The notes beneath the pieces were generated by a model. It was not told the DNA's origin and searched no databases. It worked only from the letters and a program-made list of their open reading frames with translations. Below, one piece after another: positions 25,972 to 33,602 of a stretch of 33,602 nucleotides of DNA. Location of the stretch: positions 3,298-36,899 of the forward strand of contig DYMG01000016.1 of assembly GCA_020721655.1 (NCBI GenBank). Direction: 5' to 3'. Numbering within the stretch: position 1 is the first letter of the stretch; each line of letters opens with the position of its first letter. This DNA comes from Paludibacter propionicigenes. GTDB lineage: Bacteria > Bacteroidota > Bacteroidia > Bacteroidales > JAFGXI01. The position numbers were made by a program, and so were the translations under genes.

Positions 25972-26835
25972 ATGGGAAGTTTAAAAGAAATTAGAACACG
26001 TATATCATCGGTAAAATCAACCCGACAGATTACTAGTGCTATGAAAATGGTATCTGCTGCAAAATTGCGAAAAGCTCAAGATACAGTAACCGGCTTTCGT
26101 CCATATTCCCAAAAACTAACACACATTCTTGAAAATTTAAGCGGAAGCGATTCATCGCAAATAAAATTTGCCCAAAAACGCGATATTAAAAACGTTCTTA
26201 TAATTATTGTTTCATCAAATAAAGGTCTTTGTGGTGCTTTTAACACAAATGTGGGTAAAGTTGCAATTTCTTTAGCAAACGAAAAATACCCAAATGCAAA
26301 AGTATCTTTTGCTTCTATTGGCAAAAAAGCAAGAGAATACACAATATACAAGGGTTATAATGTTATCTCGAACTACGATTATGTTTTTGATAAATTAACT
26401 TTTGAGAATGTGATACCTGTTGCTCAAGAGTTTATGAATTTATTTTTAAATTCTAAATTCGATAAAATAGAAATTGTTTACAATAGTTTTAAAAATGCTG
26501 CAACTCAAATAATTACAACCGAACAATTTTTACCGGTTAATACAGATACTGAAAAAACAATCAAAAAAACACAAAACGACTATATTTTTGAACCTTCAAA
26601 AGATGAAATTCTTGAACATGTAATTCCGTTAGCTCTTAAAACTCAAATTTACAAAGCAATTATTGATTCATTTGCCTCAGAACACGGTGCTAGAATGACT
26701 GCAATGCACAAAGCAACAGATAATGCTGGTGAACTTCTAAAAGAACTTACCTTAACTTACAACAAAGCTAGACAAGCATCTATTACAAACGAAATTTTGG
26801 AAATTGTTGGTGGTGCGGAAGCTTTGAAAAAATAA
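25972..26835 (+). CDS. atpG: ATP synthase F1 subunit gamma
   Basis: The protein has 287 residues, the usual length. It is the rotating central shaft of F1. The N-terminal helix GSLKEIRTRISSVKSTRQIT, continuing SAMKMVSAAKLRKAQ, and the C-terminal helix (YNKARQASITNEILEIVGGAEALKK) form the coiled coil inside the alpha/beta hexamer. The middle domain has SSNKGLCGAFN. It is the last gene of the operon, and a terminator begins 11 bp after the stop. Confidence 0.96.
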   Translation: MGSLKEIRTRISSVKSTRQITSAMKMVSAAKLRKAQDTVTGFRPYSQKLTHILENLSGSDSSQIKFAQKRDIKNVLIIIVSSNKGLCGAFNTNVGKVAISLANEKYPNAKVSFASIGKKAREYTIYKGYNVISNYDYVFDKLTFENVIPVAQEFMNLFLNSKFDKIEIVYNSFKNAATQIITTEQFLPVNTDTEKTIKKTQNDYIFEPSKDEILEHVIPLALKTQIYKAIIDSFASEHGARMTAMHKATDNAGELLKELTLTYNKARQASITNEILEIVGGAEALKK

Positions 26836-26845
26836 TATTTCTACT

Positions 26846-26877
26846 AAAAACCTCGATTTTTTCGAGGTTTTTTTATT
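26846..26877. terminator. Bidirectional terminator between atpG and alanine dehydrogenase
   Basis: AAAAACCTCGA at 26846-26856 pairs with TCGAGGTTTTT at 26862-26872. The T-run on the right serves atpG on the plus strand. The complementary T-run serves the convergent gene, whose stop codon starts at 26879 on the minus strand. Confidence 0.88.
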
Positions 26878-28088
26878 TAAAATGCTGCCATAAGCAATTC
26901 AATATTTTTTGAAGGTAAATTTAAATTATTGCCAATAATTTCGTTAGTTAAAATACCTTTAAAAATATAAACTCCATTTCTAACGCCTTGATTGTTCTTT
27001 ATAACACTATCAATATTAGCGGTTTCGGCAAATTCTGCCACTAATTGTGCTAAAATATTACTAATTGAATAAGTTGCTGTTCTTGCAACTTTAGATGGTA
27101 TATTTGGAACACAATAATGCACAACATTATGTTTTACAAACGTTGGTTTTTGATGTGTTGTTAGTTTAGAGGTTTCAAAAACACCTCCATTATCAATTCC
27201 AATTTCAATAATAACAGAATTCGGCTTCATTTTTTTAACTACATCTTCGCTTAAAATAAAATTATTTTTAATTTTATTTCTAAAAGCACAAATAACTACG
27301 TCTGAATTTATTGTAATATTTGCCAAAAGTTTTTCTTTAATTATAGTTGTGTAAACTTTTTGACCTAAGTTTGATTGAATTCTACGCAATCGTGAAACAG
27401 AGCTATCAAATATTTTAACACTTGCACCCAAACCAATTGCAGTTCTTGCGGCATACTCTCCTGCTGTTCCTGCTCCAATTACTAAAACTTCAGTAGGTTT
27501 CACTCCTACTACACCACCAAGCATTTCGCCTTTACCTCCGTTGTTTGTGCTTAATATTTCGGCAGCAATTAATATTGATGCACTGCCTGCTATTTCGCTC
27601 ATTGCTTTTACTATTGGAAAGCACCCCGAATTATCGCGGATAAGTTCATAGCTTATAGCTGTTACTTTTTTTTCTATTAATTTTTGAATGTATTCTTTGT
27701 TTAAATAATTAATGTTTAATGTCGAAAATATTAGTTGATTTTTTCGTAATAAGTCTATTTCTTGATTTGTATAACTAGAAATTTTAAGTAAAATATCGGC
27801 TTTAAAAATATCGGCTTTATTTTCAATTATTTGTGCCCCTAACTCGCTATATTGCAAATCGCTAAAATTTGCTCCTTGCCCTGCTCCTTGTTCAAAAAGC
27901 ACTGTAAAACCTTGTTCTATAAGCAATTCGACACCAAAAGGGCTTAGTGGTGTTCTTTTTTCGTTTAAGTCTGTTTCTTTTAAAATTCCTACTATGAAAT
28001 TATTTTTACTTGCATATATTTCAAGGGTTTCCTCTTGAGGCATTAATTGTTCTTTATTAAAAGGCGATTTTTGATTTCCAAATTCCAT
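26877..28088 (-). CDS. Alanine dehydrogenase family protein (Bacteroidota type)
   Basis: The protein has 403 residues of the alanine dehydrogenase/transhydrogenase alpha family, which reversibly deaminates L-alanine to pyruvate with NAD. The N-domain has GILKETDLNEKRTPLSP (R45 corresponds to the pyruvate-binding Arg). The Rossmann motif GAGTAG is at residues 205-210, followed by ARTAIGLGASVKIFD. ICAF, IDNGG (catalytic Asp region) and HYCVPNIPSKVARTAT follow. Compared from memory with the B. subtilis enzyme, the catalytic His96 is N125 (IFSTLN) and Lys75 is S104 (LKISS). Such changes seem to be shared by Bacteroidota homologues, so the activity may differ. About 30 extra residues precede the domain. 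The gene follows bioF by 41 bp on the same strand. Confidence 0.78.
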   Translation of the reverse strand: MEFGNQKSPFNKEQLMPQEETLEIYASKNNFIVGILKETDLNEKRTPLSPFGVELLIEQGFTVLFEQGAGQGANFSDLQYSELGAQIIENKADIFKADILLKISSYTNQEIDLLRKNQLIFSTLNINYLNKEYIQKLIEKKVTAISYELIRDNSGCFPIVKAMSEIAGSASILIAAEILSTNNGGKGEMLGGVVGVKPTEVLVIGAGTAGEYAARTAIGLGASVKIFDSSVSRLRRIQSNLGQKVYTTIIKEKLLANITINSDVVICAFRNKIKNNFILSEDVVKKMKPNSVIIEIGIDNGGVFETSKLTTHQKPTFVKHNVVHYCVPNIPSKVARTATYSISNILAQLVAEFAETANIDSVIKNNQGVRNGVYIFKGILTNEIIGNNLNLPSKNIELLMAAF

Positions 28089-28129
28089 AATTTGTTTTTT
28101 ATGCTTTTATCAAAATTACTAAATTTTAA

Positions 28130-29290
28130 TTATTTTTTCATTTTTTGGGCAATTATTTTAACTACAATTTTAAGTTGGCGAAAATTTAACTGAGAATTTA
28201 ACGATAAACGTAATCGAGATGTATTTATTGGTACCGTTGGTGGGCGAACGGCTGATACATAAAACCCATTATTTAAAAGTTCTTCGGACACTTTAAGTGT
28301 TAATTCGTTTTGTCCAATAATTACTGGAACTATTTGAGATGCACCCAGCGTAACTAATTTGTTATTAATCAATTCACGTTTTAATTGCTCGCTTAAATTT
28401 TGCAAATTTTCTCTTTCGTTTTTAAAATTTACAATTTGTTCTAAAATAAATTTTGTCCATAAAATATTTATTAGTGGCAAACCTGTTGTATAAATTAATG
28501 TTCTGCTTTTATTTACAAGTACTTCTTTTAAATATTTACTTAAAGTTACAAAAGCACCAACAGATGCTATTGCTTTTCCAAAAGTACCTACAATTATGTC
28601 AATATCTTTAATATTTCCTGAGATTTCAGAAATTCCTAATCCTGTTTTTCCAAAAACGCCAAATGCGTGAGCTTCATCAATATATAAAATGCAATTAAAT
28701 TTGTTTTTTATTTTAATTAATTGTTGCAAATCGGCAATATCGCCGTCCATACTAAAAACCGACTCGCTTACTATAAAAACATTTTCAAAGTTATTTCTGT
28801 TTTTCTCCAAATAAAGCTCTATTTGACTGTAATCTAAATGTTTATATCTAATATTTTTTGCTTCAGAAAGTTTAAGCCCATCAACAATGCTTGCATGATT
28901 TAGTTTATCTGATAAAATTAAATCGTTTTTTGTTGTAAGTGCCGGCAATATTCCTGTATTTGCATGATAGCCACTATTATATACCAATGCCGATTCTTTT
29001 TCATAAAGTTTTGCAATTAGAGTTTCTAATTCAAAATATTCGTTATAGTTTCCGCTCAAAAGCCTCGAAGATGCCGAACCTAACAAATTAGATTTGCTAA
29101 AATTAATACTTTCAAAAAACTGTTTTAGCAATTTTTGGTTTTGCGAAATACCCAAATAATCGTTCGAGGATAAGTTTAGACATTTTTTTCCATTAAAAAC
29201 CACGTAATTCTCATTAGTATGAAGTAGGTTATTTAAAACCCTGAATTGGTCTTTAGCCTTTAAGTTTAATATTTCTTTTTTAAAATCCAT
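28130..29290 (-). CDS. bioF: 8-amino-7-oxononanoate synthase (alpha-oxoamine synthase family)
   Basis: The protein has 386 residues, the family length. It is a PLP enzyme that joins pimeloyl-ACP/CoA with alanine in biotin synthesis. Motifs in order are NLSSNDYLG, GSASSRLLSGNYNEYFELE, NHAS (H131 stacks on PLP), SVFSMDGDIA, DEAHAFGVFG with D205, and GTFGKAIAS with the Schiff-base K239. The last is SAVRPPTVPINTSRLRLSLN, typical for BioF rather than for 2-amino-3-ketobutyrate ligase. No other bio gene is near, so a related oxoamine synthase cannot be fully excluded. The ATG lies about 11 nt behind the RNase P RNA, leaving no room for its own promoter. Alanine dehydrogenase follows; alanine is also the BioF substrate, though the link may be accidental. 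Confidence 0.85.
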   Translation of the reverse strand: MDFKKEILNLKAKDQFRVLNNLLHTNENYVVFNGKKCLNLSSNDYLGISQNQKLLKQFFESINFSKSNLLGSASSRLLSGNYNEYFELETLIAKLYEKESALVYNSGYHANTGILPALTTKNDLILSDKLNHASIVDGLKLSEAKNIRYKHLDYSQIELYLEKNRNNFENVFIVSESVFSMDGDIADLQQLIKIKNKFNCILYIDEAHAFGVFGKTGLGISEISGNIKDIDIIVGTFGKAIASVGAFVTLSKYLKEVLVNKSRTLIYTTGLPLINILWTKFILEQIVNFKNERENLQNLSEQLKRELINNKLVTLGASQIVPVIIGQNELTLKVSEELLNNGFYVSAVRPPTVPINTSRLRLSLNSQLNFRQLKIVVKIIAQKMKK

Positions 29291-29301
29291 ATTTTATAAA
29301 A

Positions 29302-29629
29302 AAGCAGTAAGCCTATAAGCCGAATTTTGTTTTCCGCAAGCGGAACTTCTGTCATTTATCTAAGCGACTTACCCTCCAACTTGGGCGAGCAACCCTCAAG
29401 TGCTGGTTTACATAGTCTTGCAACCTATAGTTATGTACGGCTATAACAGTTACCTGCTATACCGGTAAGCTCTTACCTCACCTTTTCACCCTTATTCCGT
29501 AAACGGAACGGTTATTTTCTGTTACAAAAACATACCTTCGCAAATATCTCCTATTTCAGAAGTATAGTGCTCTGCGTTGTCCGGACTTTCCTCTCTGCTA
29601 AAGCAGAACGACAGAACAGCTTACTGCTT
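29302..29629 (-). ncRNA. rnpB: RNase P RNA (bacterial class A)
   Basis: Read on the minus strand the RNA begins and ends with the P1 helix: AAGCAGTAAGC (5', 29619-29629) pairs with GCTTACTGCTT (3', 29302-29312). The universally conserved GAGGAAAGTCCGGAC is at 29579-29593. Other hallmarks are GGGTGAAAAGGTGAGGTAAG, GCACTTGAGGGTTGCTCGCC and the 3' end AAATTCGGCTTATAGGC. The length of about 328 nt is typical for the catalytic RNA that matures tRNA 5' ends. A -7 box lies directly upstream, and six T follow the P1 helix at the 3' end. Confidence 0.95.
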
Positions 29630-29631
29630 GG

Positions 29632-29639
29632 CAAAGGTA
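29632..29639 (-). promoter_or_regulatory. -7 box (TACCTTTG, minus strand) of rnpB
   Basis: On the minus strand the octamer TACCTTTG ends 2-3 bp before the P1 helix. Transcription would start at about the mature 5' end. No clear TTTG -33 box is found 19-21 bp upstream. A weaker, opposite box (TAACTTTA, 29664-29671) could serve the divergent gene at 29712. Confidence 0.55.
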
Positions 29640-29711
29640 ATACTTTTATTATTTATAAATTTGTAACTTTAAAAATAAAAATTCGTCTGACTGTTAAATT
29701 TAATAAAAATA

Positions 29712-32189
29712 ATGAAAATATTTTTTAGCTCTATTATTCTAATATTAGTAAATGCAAATATATTAACATCTCAAACAATTATTAATGGCGTGGTTTTAGA
29801 CACAAAAACAAAAGAAAAAATTGTTTTTGCAAATATTGTTTATAACAATAAAAAACAAGGTACAACTACTGGTATTGATGGTAAATTTAAAATTAATTCG
29901 ACCGAAAAAATTAGTAATTTAGAAATAAGTTTTTTAGGTTATAAAACTAAAAATATTGAAATTACACCATCAACAAACACAAATAATTTTCAAATTGAAT
30001 TAGAACAAACTGCATATAATATTGATGAGGTATCGGTTTTTCCGGGTATAAATCCTGCTCACAGAATAATGAATAAAGTTATTGAAAACAGAAAAATAAA
30101 CAACCCCGAAAAAATGCAAAGTTTTGAATATACCTCGTACAACAAAATGATTTTTACATTCGATTTAAATTTAGTGGACACAGCAAACAGTTTAGATACA
30201 ACCAAAAATAGCATAAAACAAGACAGCAGTATAATTGCAATACGTAAATTTCAAGAAAGCCAATATTTACTTATGAGTGAATCGGTAAGTAAACGAAAAT
30301 TTATGCAACCCGATAAAAGTAGCGAAAAAGTTATTGCTTCGCGGATAAGTGGCTTGCAAAACCCTTCATTTACGCTGTTAGCAACACAATTACAGTCTTT
30401 AAGTTTTTACAGTAATTATATAAATATTTTAGATAAAAACTATTTAAGTCCTATTAGTAGTGGAAGTACTAACAAATACTTTTTTCTTATTGAAGATACC
30501 TTACTAAATGAAAATAACGATACAATTTTTATAATATCGTTTCGTCCACAAAAAGAAAAAAATTTTGATGGTTTAAAAGGAGTTTTAAATATAAGCACCA
30601 ACAAATATGCAGTACAATCGGTTAAGGCTGAACCTTATGAACAGAAAGGAATGATTGATGTTAAAATTCAACAAAATTATATATTTATTGATAATACACA
30701 GTGGTTTCCAAACCAACTAAACACCGATTTAACTTTTTTAAATTTAAACCTATCGGTAAACAAAAAATCTGATTTAAAAGTCTTTGCAATAGGCAAAACT
30801 TACATTAAAGACATAAAATTAAATCCAGAATTTGAGAAAAAAACATTTAATCATATTTCGCTTGAAGTAGAAAAAGATGCTTTAAACAAAGACAATACGT
30901 TTTGGAACGAATTTAGAGAAGACACTTTAAATTCTAAAGAAATAAAAACTTATGAAGTTATAGATAGTATAGGAAAATCTGTAAATTTAGACCAACAGCT
31001 TGAAACTTTAACATCGTTATATACCGGAAAAATTCCATACAAATTTATTAATTTAGACTTAACTAAACTAATTGGTTATAATCAGTACGAGGGCTTTACA
31101 CTTGGTTTAGGACTTGAAACTAACCAAAAAGTTTTAAAATTTGCCAATATATCGGGTTATTTCAGATATGATTTCAAAGATTTAGCTTTTAAATATGGTT
31201 CACAATTAAATATTAACATTAGTAATACAAACGAAATCAACCTTTTTGTTCAATATTTTAATGAAGTAAAAGAAAGTTCAGGATACGAATTTTACGGAAA
31301 AAAAGGTAGCATTTTATCGGCTACAACAAGCGAATATTTTAGAAATTATTTAATTTCAGATATGTACAAAACCGAAGGTTATAAATTAACTTTAGAAAAT
31401 CGTATGCTTAGATATTTAAAATTAGAATACTCTATTAAGTACTCAACCGATATTGTAACAAACAATTATAGTTTCGATAAATTAATTTCTGATGGCAACA
31501 TTGAGCTTACAAATAAATTGAATAAATATACAAATAACGAGGCATCGATAAAAGCAAAATACGGATTTAAAGAAAAGTTTACAAAAACTCAATATGGGCT
31601 TATATCAATGGGTACCGACTACCCTATTTTTTATTTTAACCTAATATTCGGCTTAAATAATTTCGATGGCAATTATACATATTCAAAATACGAAGCAATG
31701 GTAACCAAATCATTTATGATAAAAAATTTAGGAAAAACATCTATTACAATAAATGGAGCTTATACCAATAACAATATACCATACATATACTTGTACAATG
31801 GGCACGAAAGCTATTACAGCTTTACATTAGAGTCGCAAAATAGCTTTGGAACTATGCGAATGAACGAATTTTTATCGGACGAATTTGTAAGTGTATTTTT
31901 ACGCCACGATTTTAAAAGTTTACTTTTCAAAAAAGAATGGTTTCAACCAAAATTTGTTATTGTTACCAATTTGGGTTACGGAAAACTTAAAAATACACAA
32001 GCACACAATAACATTAGCTACAAGACAATGGAGAAAGGCTATTACGAAAGCGGATTGCTTATAAATAATATTTTTAAACAAAGTATTTCAAGTATTGGTA
32101 TTGGCGTTTTTTACAGATACGGACCCTATAGTTTCGATAAAATTGGGCAAAATTTCGCTTACAAACTTTCAATATATTATTCGCTATAA
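29712..32189 (+). CDS. DUF5686 and carboxypeptidase-regulatory-like domain outer-membrane protein
   Basis: The protein has 825 residues. It starts with a signal peptide (KIFFSSIILILVNANILTSQ). Residues about 22-105 are a carboxypeptidase-regulatory-like beta domain (INGVVLDTKTKEKIVFANI, GIDGKF, LEISFLGYKT). From residue 116 the DUF5686 signature NPAHRIMNKVIENRKINNPEK-like start and SFEYTSYNKMIF follow, then a long region of beta-strands ending in KLSIYYSL, which looks like an outer-membrane barrel. The family is widespread in Bacteroidota; its function is not known to me. It is divergent from rnpB, with a gap of 82 bp. The last 40 bp of the gene recur at 33374-33413. Confidence 0.85.
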   Translation: MKIFFSSIILILVNANILTSQTIINGVVLDTKTKEKIVFANIVYNNKKQGTTTGIDGKFKINSTEKISNLEISFLGYKTKNIEITPSTNTNNFQIELEQTAYNIDEVSVFPGINPAHRIMNKVIENRKINNPEKMQSFEYTSYNKMIFTFDLNLVDTANSLDTTKNSIKQDSSIIAIRKFQESQYLLMSESVSKRKFMQPDKSSEKVIASRISGLQNPSFTLLATQLQSLSFYSNYINILDKNYLSPISSGSTNKYFFLIEDTLLNENNDTIFIISFRPQKEKNFDGLKGVLNISTNKYAVQSVKAEPYEQKGMIDVKIQQNYIFIDNTQWFPNQLNTDLTFLNLNLSVNKKSDLKVFAIGKTYIKDIKLNPEFEKKTFNHISLEVEKDALNKDNTFWNEFREDTLNSKEIKTYEVIDSIGKSVNLDQQLETLTSLYTGKIPYKFINLDLTKLIGYNQYEGFTLGLGLETNQKVLKFANISGYFRYDFKDLAFKYGSQLNINISNTNEINLFVQYFNEVKESSGYEFYGKKGSILSATTSEYFRNYLISDMYKTEGYKLTLENRMLRYLKLEYSIKYSTDIVTNNYSFDKLISDGNIELTNKLNKYTNNEASIKAKYGFKEKFTKTQYGLISMGTDYPIFYFNLIFGLNNFDGNYTYSKYEAMVTKSFMIKNLGKTSITINGAYTNNNIPYIYLYNGHESYYSFTLESQNSFGTMRMNEFLSDEFVSVFLRHDFKSLLFKKEWFQPKFVIVTNLGYGKLKNTQAHNNISYKTMEKGYYESGLLINNIFKQSISSIGIGVFYRYGPYSFDKIGQNFAYKLSIYYSL
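32149..32188 (+). repeat. 40-bp 3' end of the DUF5686 gene, copy 1
   Basis: These 40 bp are identical to 33374-33413 and encode the last codons of the protein (ending IYYSL). The gene stops here with TAA. Downstream sequences differ between the copies from the next base on. Confidence 0.9.
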
Positions 32190-32271
32190 AACAATGGCAA
32201 TAAATAGGGATAGTTTCACAACGAAGCGAAGAAATTACCATGTTTAGTGTTGTGCTTCTTTCTTATTCACT

Positions 32272-33207
32272 TCATTCAGAATATTTATTAATTATCAATT
32301 TCATAAACTCTCCAACAAAATTACTTGTTTTTATTAAACCGCTGTTAACGGGTACAAACACTACAAAACCTTCAGAAAATACTGCTGATGCTACAATAAA
32401 TATAAAATCCTTATAATCAAGCTTATACCTGTCAGTATTTCCTGAAAAATAATATTCTTTGTATTGAATATCACTATTGAATTTTAAAGATAAAAGTTTA
32501 AATTTTCTTTTGTCATTATTTGTTGTAGTTGAATCGTTTAACATAAATTCATAATATTCGTTCTTTTCCAAGTAAATTATAGTATCTTTTAATCGTATTT
32601 TCGTCTTCTCATATTCCATAATATTATTTCCTCTAAAAATACAAATGTATTTTTGTTTATAACTTTTAAGAATTTCATGATAATATTCATCTGAAGCATC
32701 GTAGAGTTTAACAATTATTTCAAAGTCCGGTTTGTTTTGTATTGAAGCGATATATACTAGTTTTCCTCTATATTGTTTTACGAATAACTCAATATTGACA
32801 GCCATTTTAAAAAAATCATTCTTTTTAAATACAAATGTGCTATCTGCTAATATTTTTAATGATTCATTTGTATTGTCCTGTAATAATAGGATATCATAGT
32901 TTCTATCAAGTTTTGACTTTTTATAGTATTTATTTATTCCACTGTCAAATTTTTGTTTTTTAATTGTTATATTAGGACTATTAACAACAAAATCCTCAAC
33001 AAATAATCTCGGCATTATTTTTTCTTTAATCCTTTTTTTATTTTTGTATTTATAAAAAATACTATAATTACTTACATAAGTTATTTGGCAAGAGATTGTG
33101 TCTAAATCCTCTGTTATAATAGTATCTATCATATCTTGAGATACACAATCATAATTTAAAAAAACTAATATTATAAATGTTATTATTTTAATGAATCTTA
33201 ATATCAT
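32272..33207 (-). CDS. Secreted protein of unknown function
   Basis: The protein has 311 residues and I do not recognise a family. An N-terminal signal peptide (LRFIKIITFIILVFLNYDCVSQ) suggests export to the periplasm or surface; the Cys is not in a proper lipobox. The rest is rich in Lys, Tyr, Asp and Asn without evident motifs. Near the C-terminus, DFIFIVASAVFSEGFVVFVP could be a membrane-inserting or buried hydrophobic stretch. The gene points against its left neighbour. It lies wholly between two copies of a 40-bp sequence, so it may have been brought in by the same event. No terminator or promoter of the usual kind is clear around it. Confidence 0.6.
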   Translation of the reverse strand: MILRFIKIITFIILVFLNYDCVSQDMIDTIITEDLDTISCQITYVSNYSIFYKYKNKKRIKEKIMPRLFVEDFVVNSPNITIKKQKFDSGINKYYKKSKLDRNYDILLLQDNTNESLKILADSTFVFKKNDFFKMAVNIELFVKQYRGKLVYIASIQNKPDFEIIVKLYDASDEYYHEILKSYKQKYICIFRGNNIMEYEKTKIRLKDTIIYLEKNEYYEFMLNDSTTTNNDKRKFKLLSLKFNSDIQYKEYYFSGNTDRYKLDYKDFIFIVASAVFSEGFVVFVPVNSGLIKTSNFVGEFMKLIINKYSE

Positions 33208-33373
33208 TATTCCAGTAATTTTGTTTCTTAATAAAAATCAGTCACAATTAAGCACAACATTATTATATAAGTAATTTTTTAAAAATTTAACCTACTAAGT
33301 CTAAAAAATATTTTTCACACACTGTAAATATAAATTAAAAAATATTATATACAAAGAAATTCCTTTGTTAATA

Positions 33374-33413
33374 AAAATTTCGCTTACAAACTTTCAATAT
33401 ATTATTCGCTATA
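33374..33413 (+). repeat. 40-bp 3' end of the DUF5686 gene, displaced copy 2
   Basis: Identical to 32149-32188 and 1225 bp further on. In the frame of the gene it reads to the same IYYSL end but is closed by TAG (33412-33414) instead of TAA. No upstream part of the gene precedes it. Confidence 0.9.
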
Positions 33414-33587
33414 GCGGTTTGTAGTTTCTGTTACAAGCTGCCATTACTTCTTGGTCTTCTTAATTGCGTCTAAGTATATTTTTTTAATGGGCGCATTCAA
33501 GTAATAAATACCATTAAGCCAACACATCGAAAAATGCAAAAAAACAAATTTCTTGACGCTCGGTATAGTTTTGATGTTTTTTTTTAT

Positions 33588-33595
33588 TAATTTTG
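33588..33595 (+). promoter_or_regulatory. Possible -7 box (TAATTTTG) for a gene beyond the right edge
   Basis: The octamer fits TAnnTTTG. A TTTG at 33570-33573 is only 14 bp upstream, too close for a normal -33 element. The downstream gene is outside the window. Confidence 0.3.
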
Positions 33596-33602
33596 TGTTG
33601 TA

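Larger units (their letters stand above)
33208..33602. other. Right-end region without a recognised gene
   Basis: These 395 bp hold the second copy of the DUF5686 3' end (33374-33413), an AT-rich stretch upstream of the unknown gene, and about 190 bp of unassigned sequence. I found no frame worth calling. A -7 box at the very end suggests a gene starting beyond the window on the plus strand. Confidence 0.6.

Noticed and set aside
33414-33602. Coding remnant at the right edge (frame ending in RYSFDVFFY)
   Set aside because: Only about 38 open codons, no start context and no recognised motif; in AT-rich DNA this is not enough.

Overview
The window looks like chromosomal DNA of an AT-rich Bacteroidota bacterium, probably Bacteroidales-like or a related gut/sediment lineage. 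This is judged from gene content and style. It carries a type IX secretion pair (a large adhesin with a gliding-motility type C-terminal domain plus a PorP/SprF protein), a TonB-dependent receptor with a carboxypeptidase-regulatory N-domain, and a DUF5686 outer-membrane protein. The ATP synthase a subunit is long and has a signal peptide, and -7 boxes of the TAnnTTTG type stand in front of several genes. Shine-Dalgarno sites are weak and the codons are strongly A/T-biased. No gene is obviously cut at either edge.

Layout. 1-146: a 55-bp direct repeat whose second copy supplies the start codon of a protein with two receiver domains and a PPDK/PEP-synthase-type ATP-grasp domain (140-3139). 3196-5676: TonB-dependent receptor. 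5800-6585: Fic AMP-transferase with an intact active site. 6838-9549: pyruvate phosphate dikinase, closed by a strong terminator. 9751-9792: a dispersed repeat. 9833-10813 (minus): nadD and an Rrf2 regulator as a two-gene unit. 10997-11951: a 40-residue basic ORF abutting a second Fic protein whose catalytic histidine is glutamine. 12079-12742: a DUF559 nuclease-like gene between two long direct repeats, one with a perfect hairpin. 12785-14766: an asparagine-synthetase-like enzyme lacking the glutaminase cysteine, then a 43-codon peptide that reads as a lasso-type RiPP precursor. 14790-19979: T9SS adhesin and PorP/SprF. 20055-21620: nadB. 21730-26835: atpB-E-F-H-A-G, with beta and epsilon absent from the window. 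26877-29629 (minus): RNase P RNA, bioF and alanine dehydrogenase in tight series. 29712-32189: DUF5686 protein. 32272-33207 (minus): an unknown secreted protein, beyond which lies a second copy of the last 40 bp of the DUF5686 gene.

How the genes work together. Most of the window is core metabolism and energy (ATP synthase, pyruvate/PEP interconversion, NAD and biotin synthesis, RNase P) mixed with Bacteroidota envelope proteins. The accessory material is concentrated between about 10.8 and 14.8 kb (degenerate Fic with a small partner ORF, repeat-flanked DUF559 gene, lasso-like cyclase and precursor) and at the right end (probable insertion or duplication behind the DUF5686 gene). The best candidate for an undescribed system is the cyclase/precursor pair at 12785-14766. 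It has the hallmarks of lasso peptide synthesis but no leader peptidase, RRE protein or exporter in this window.
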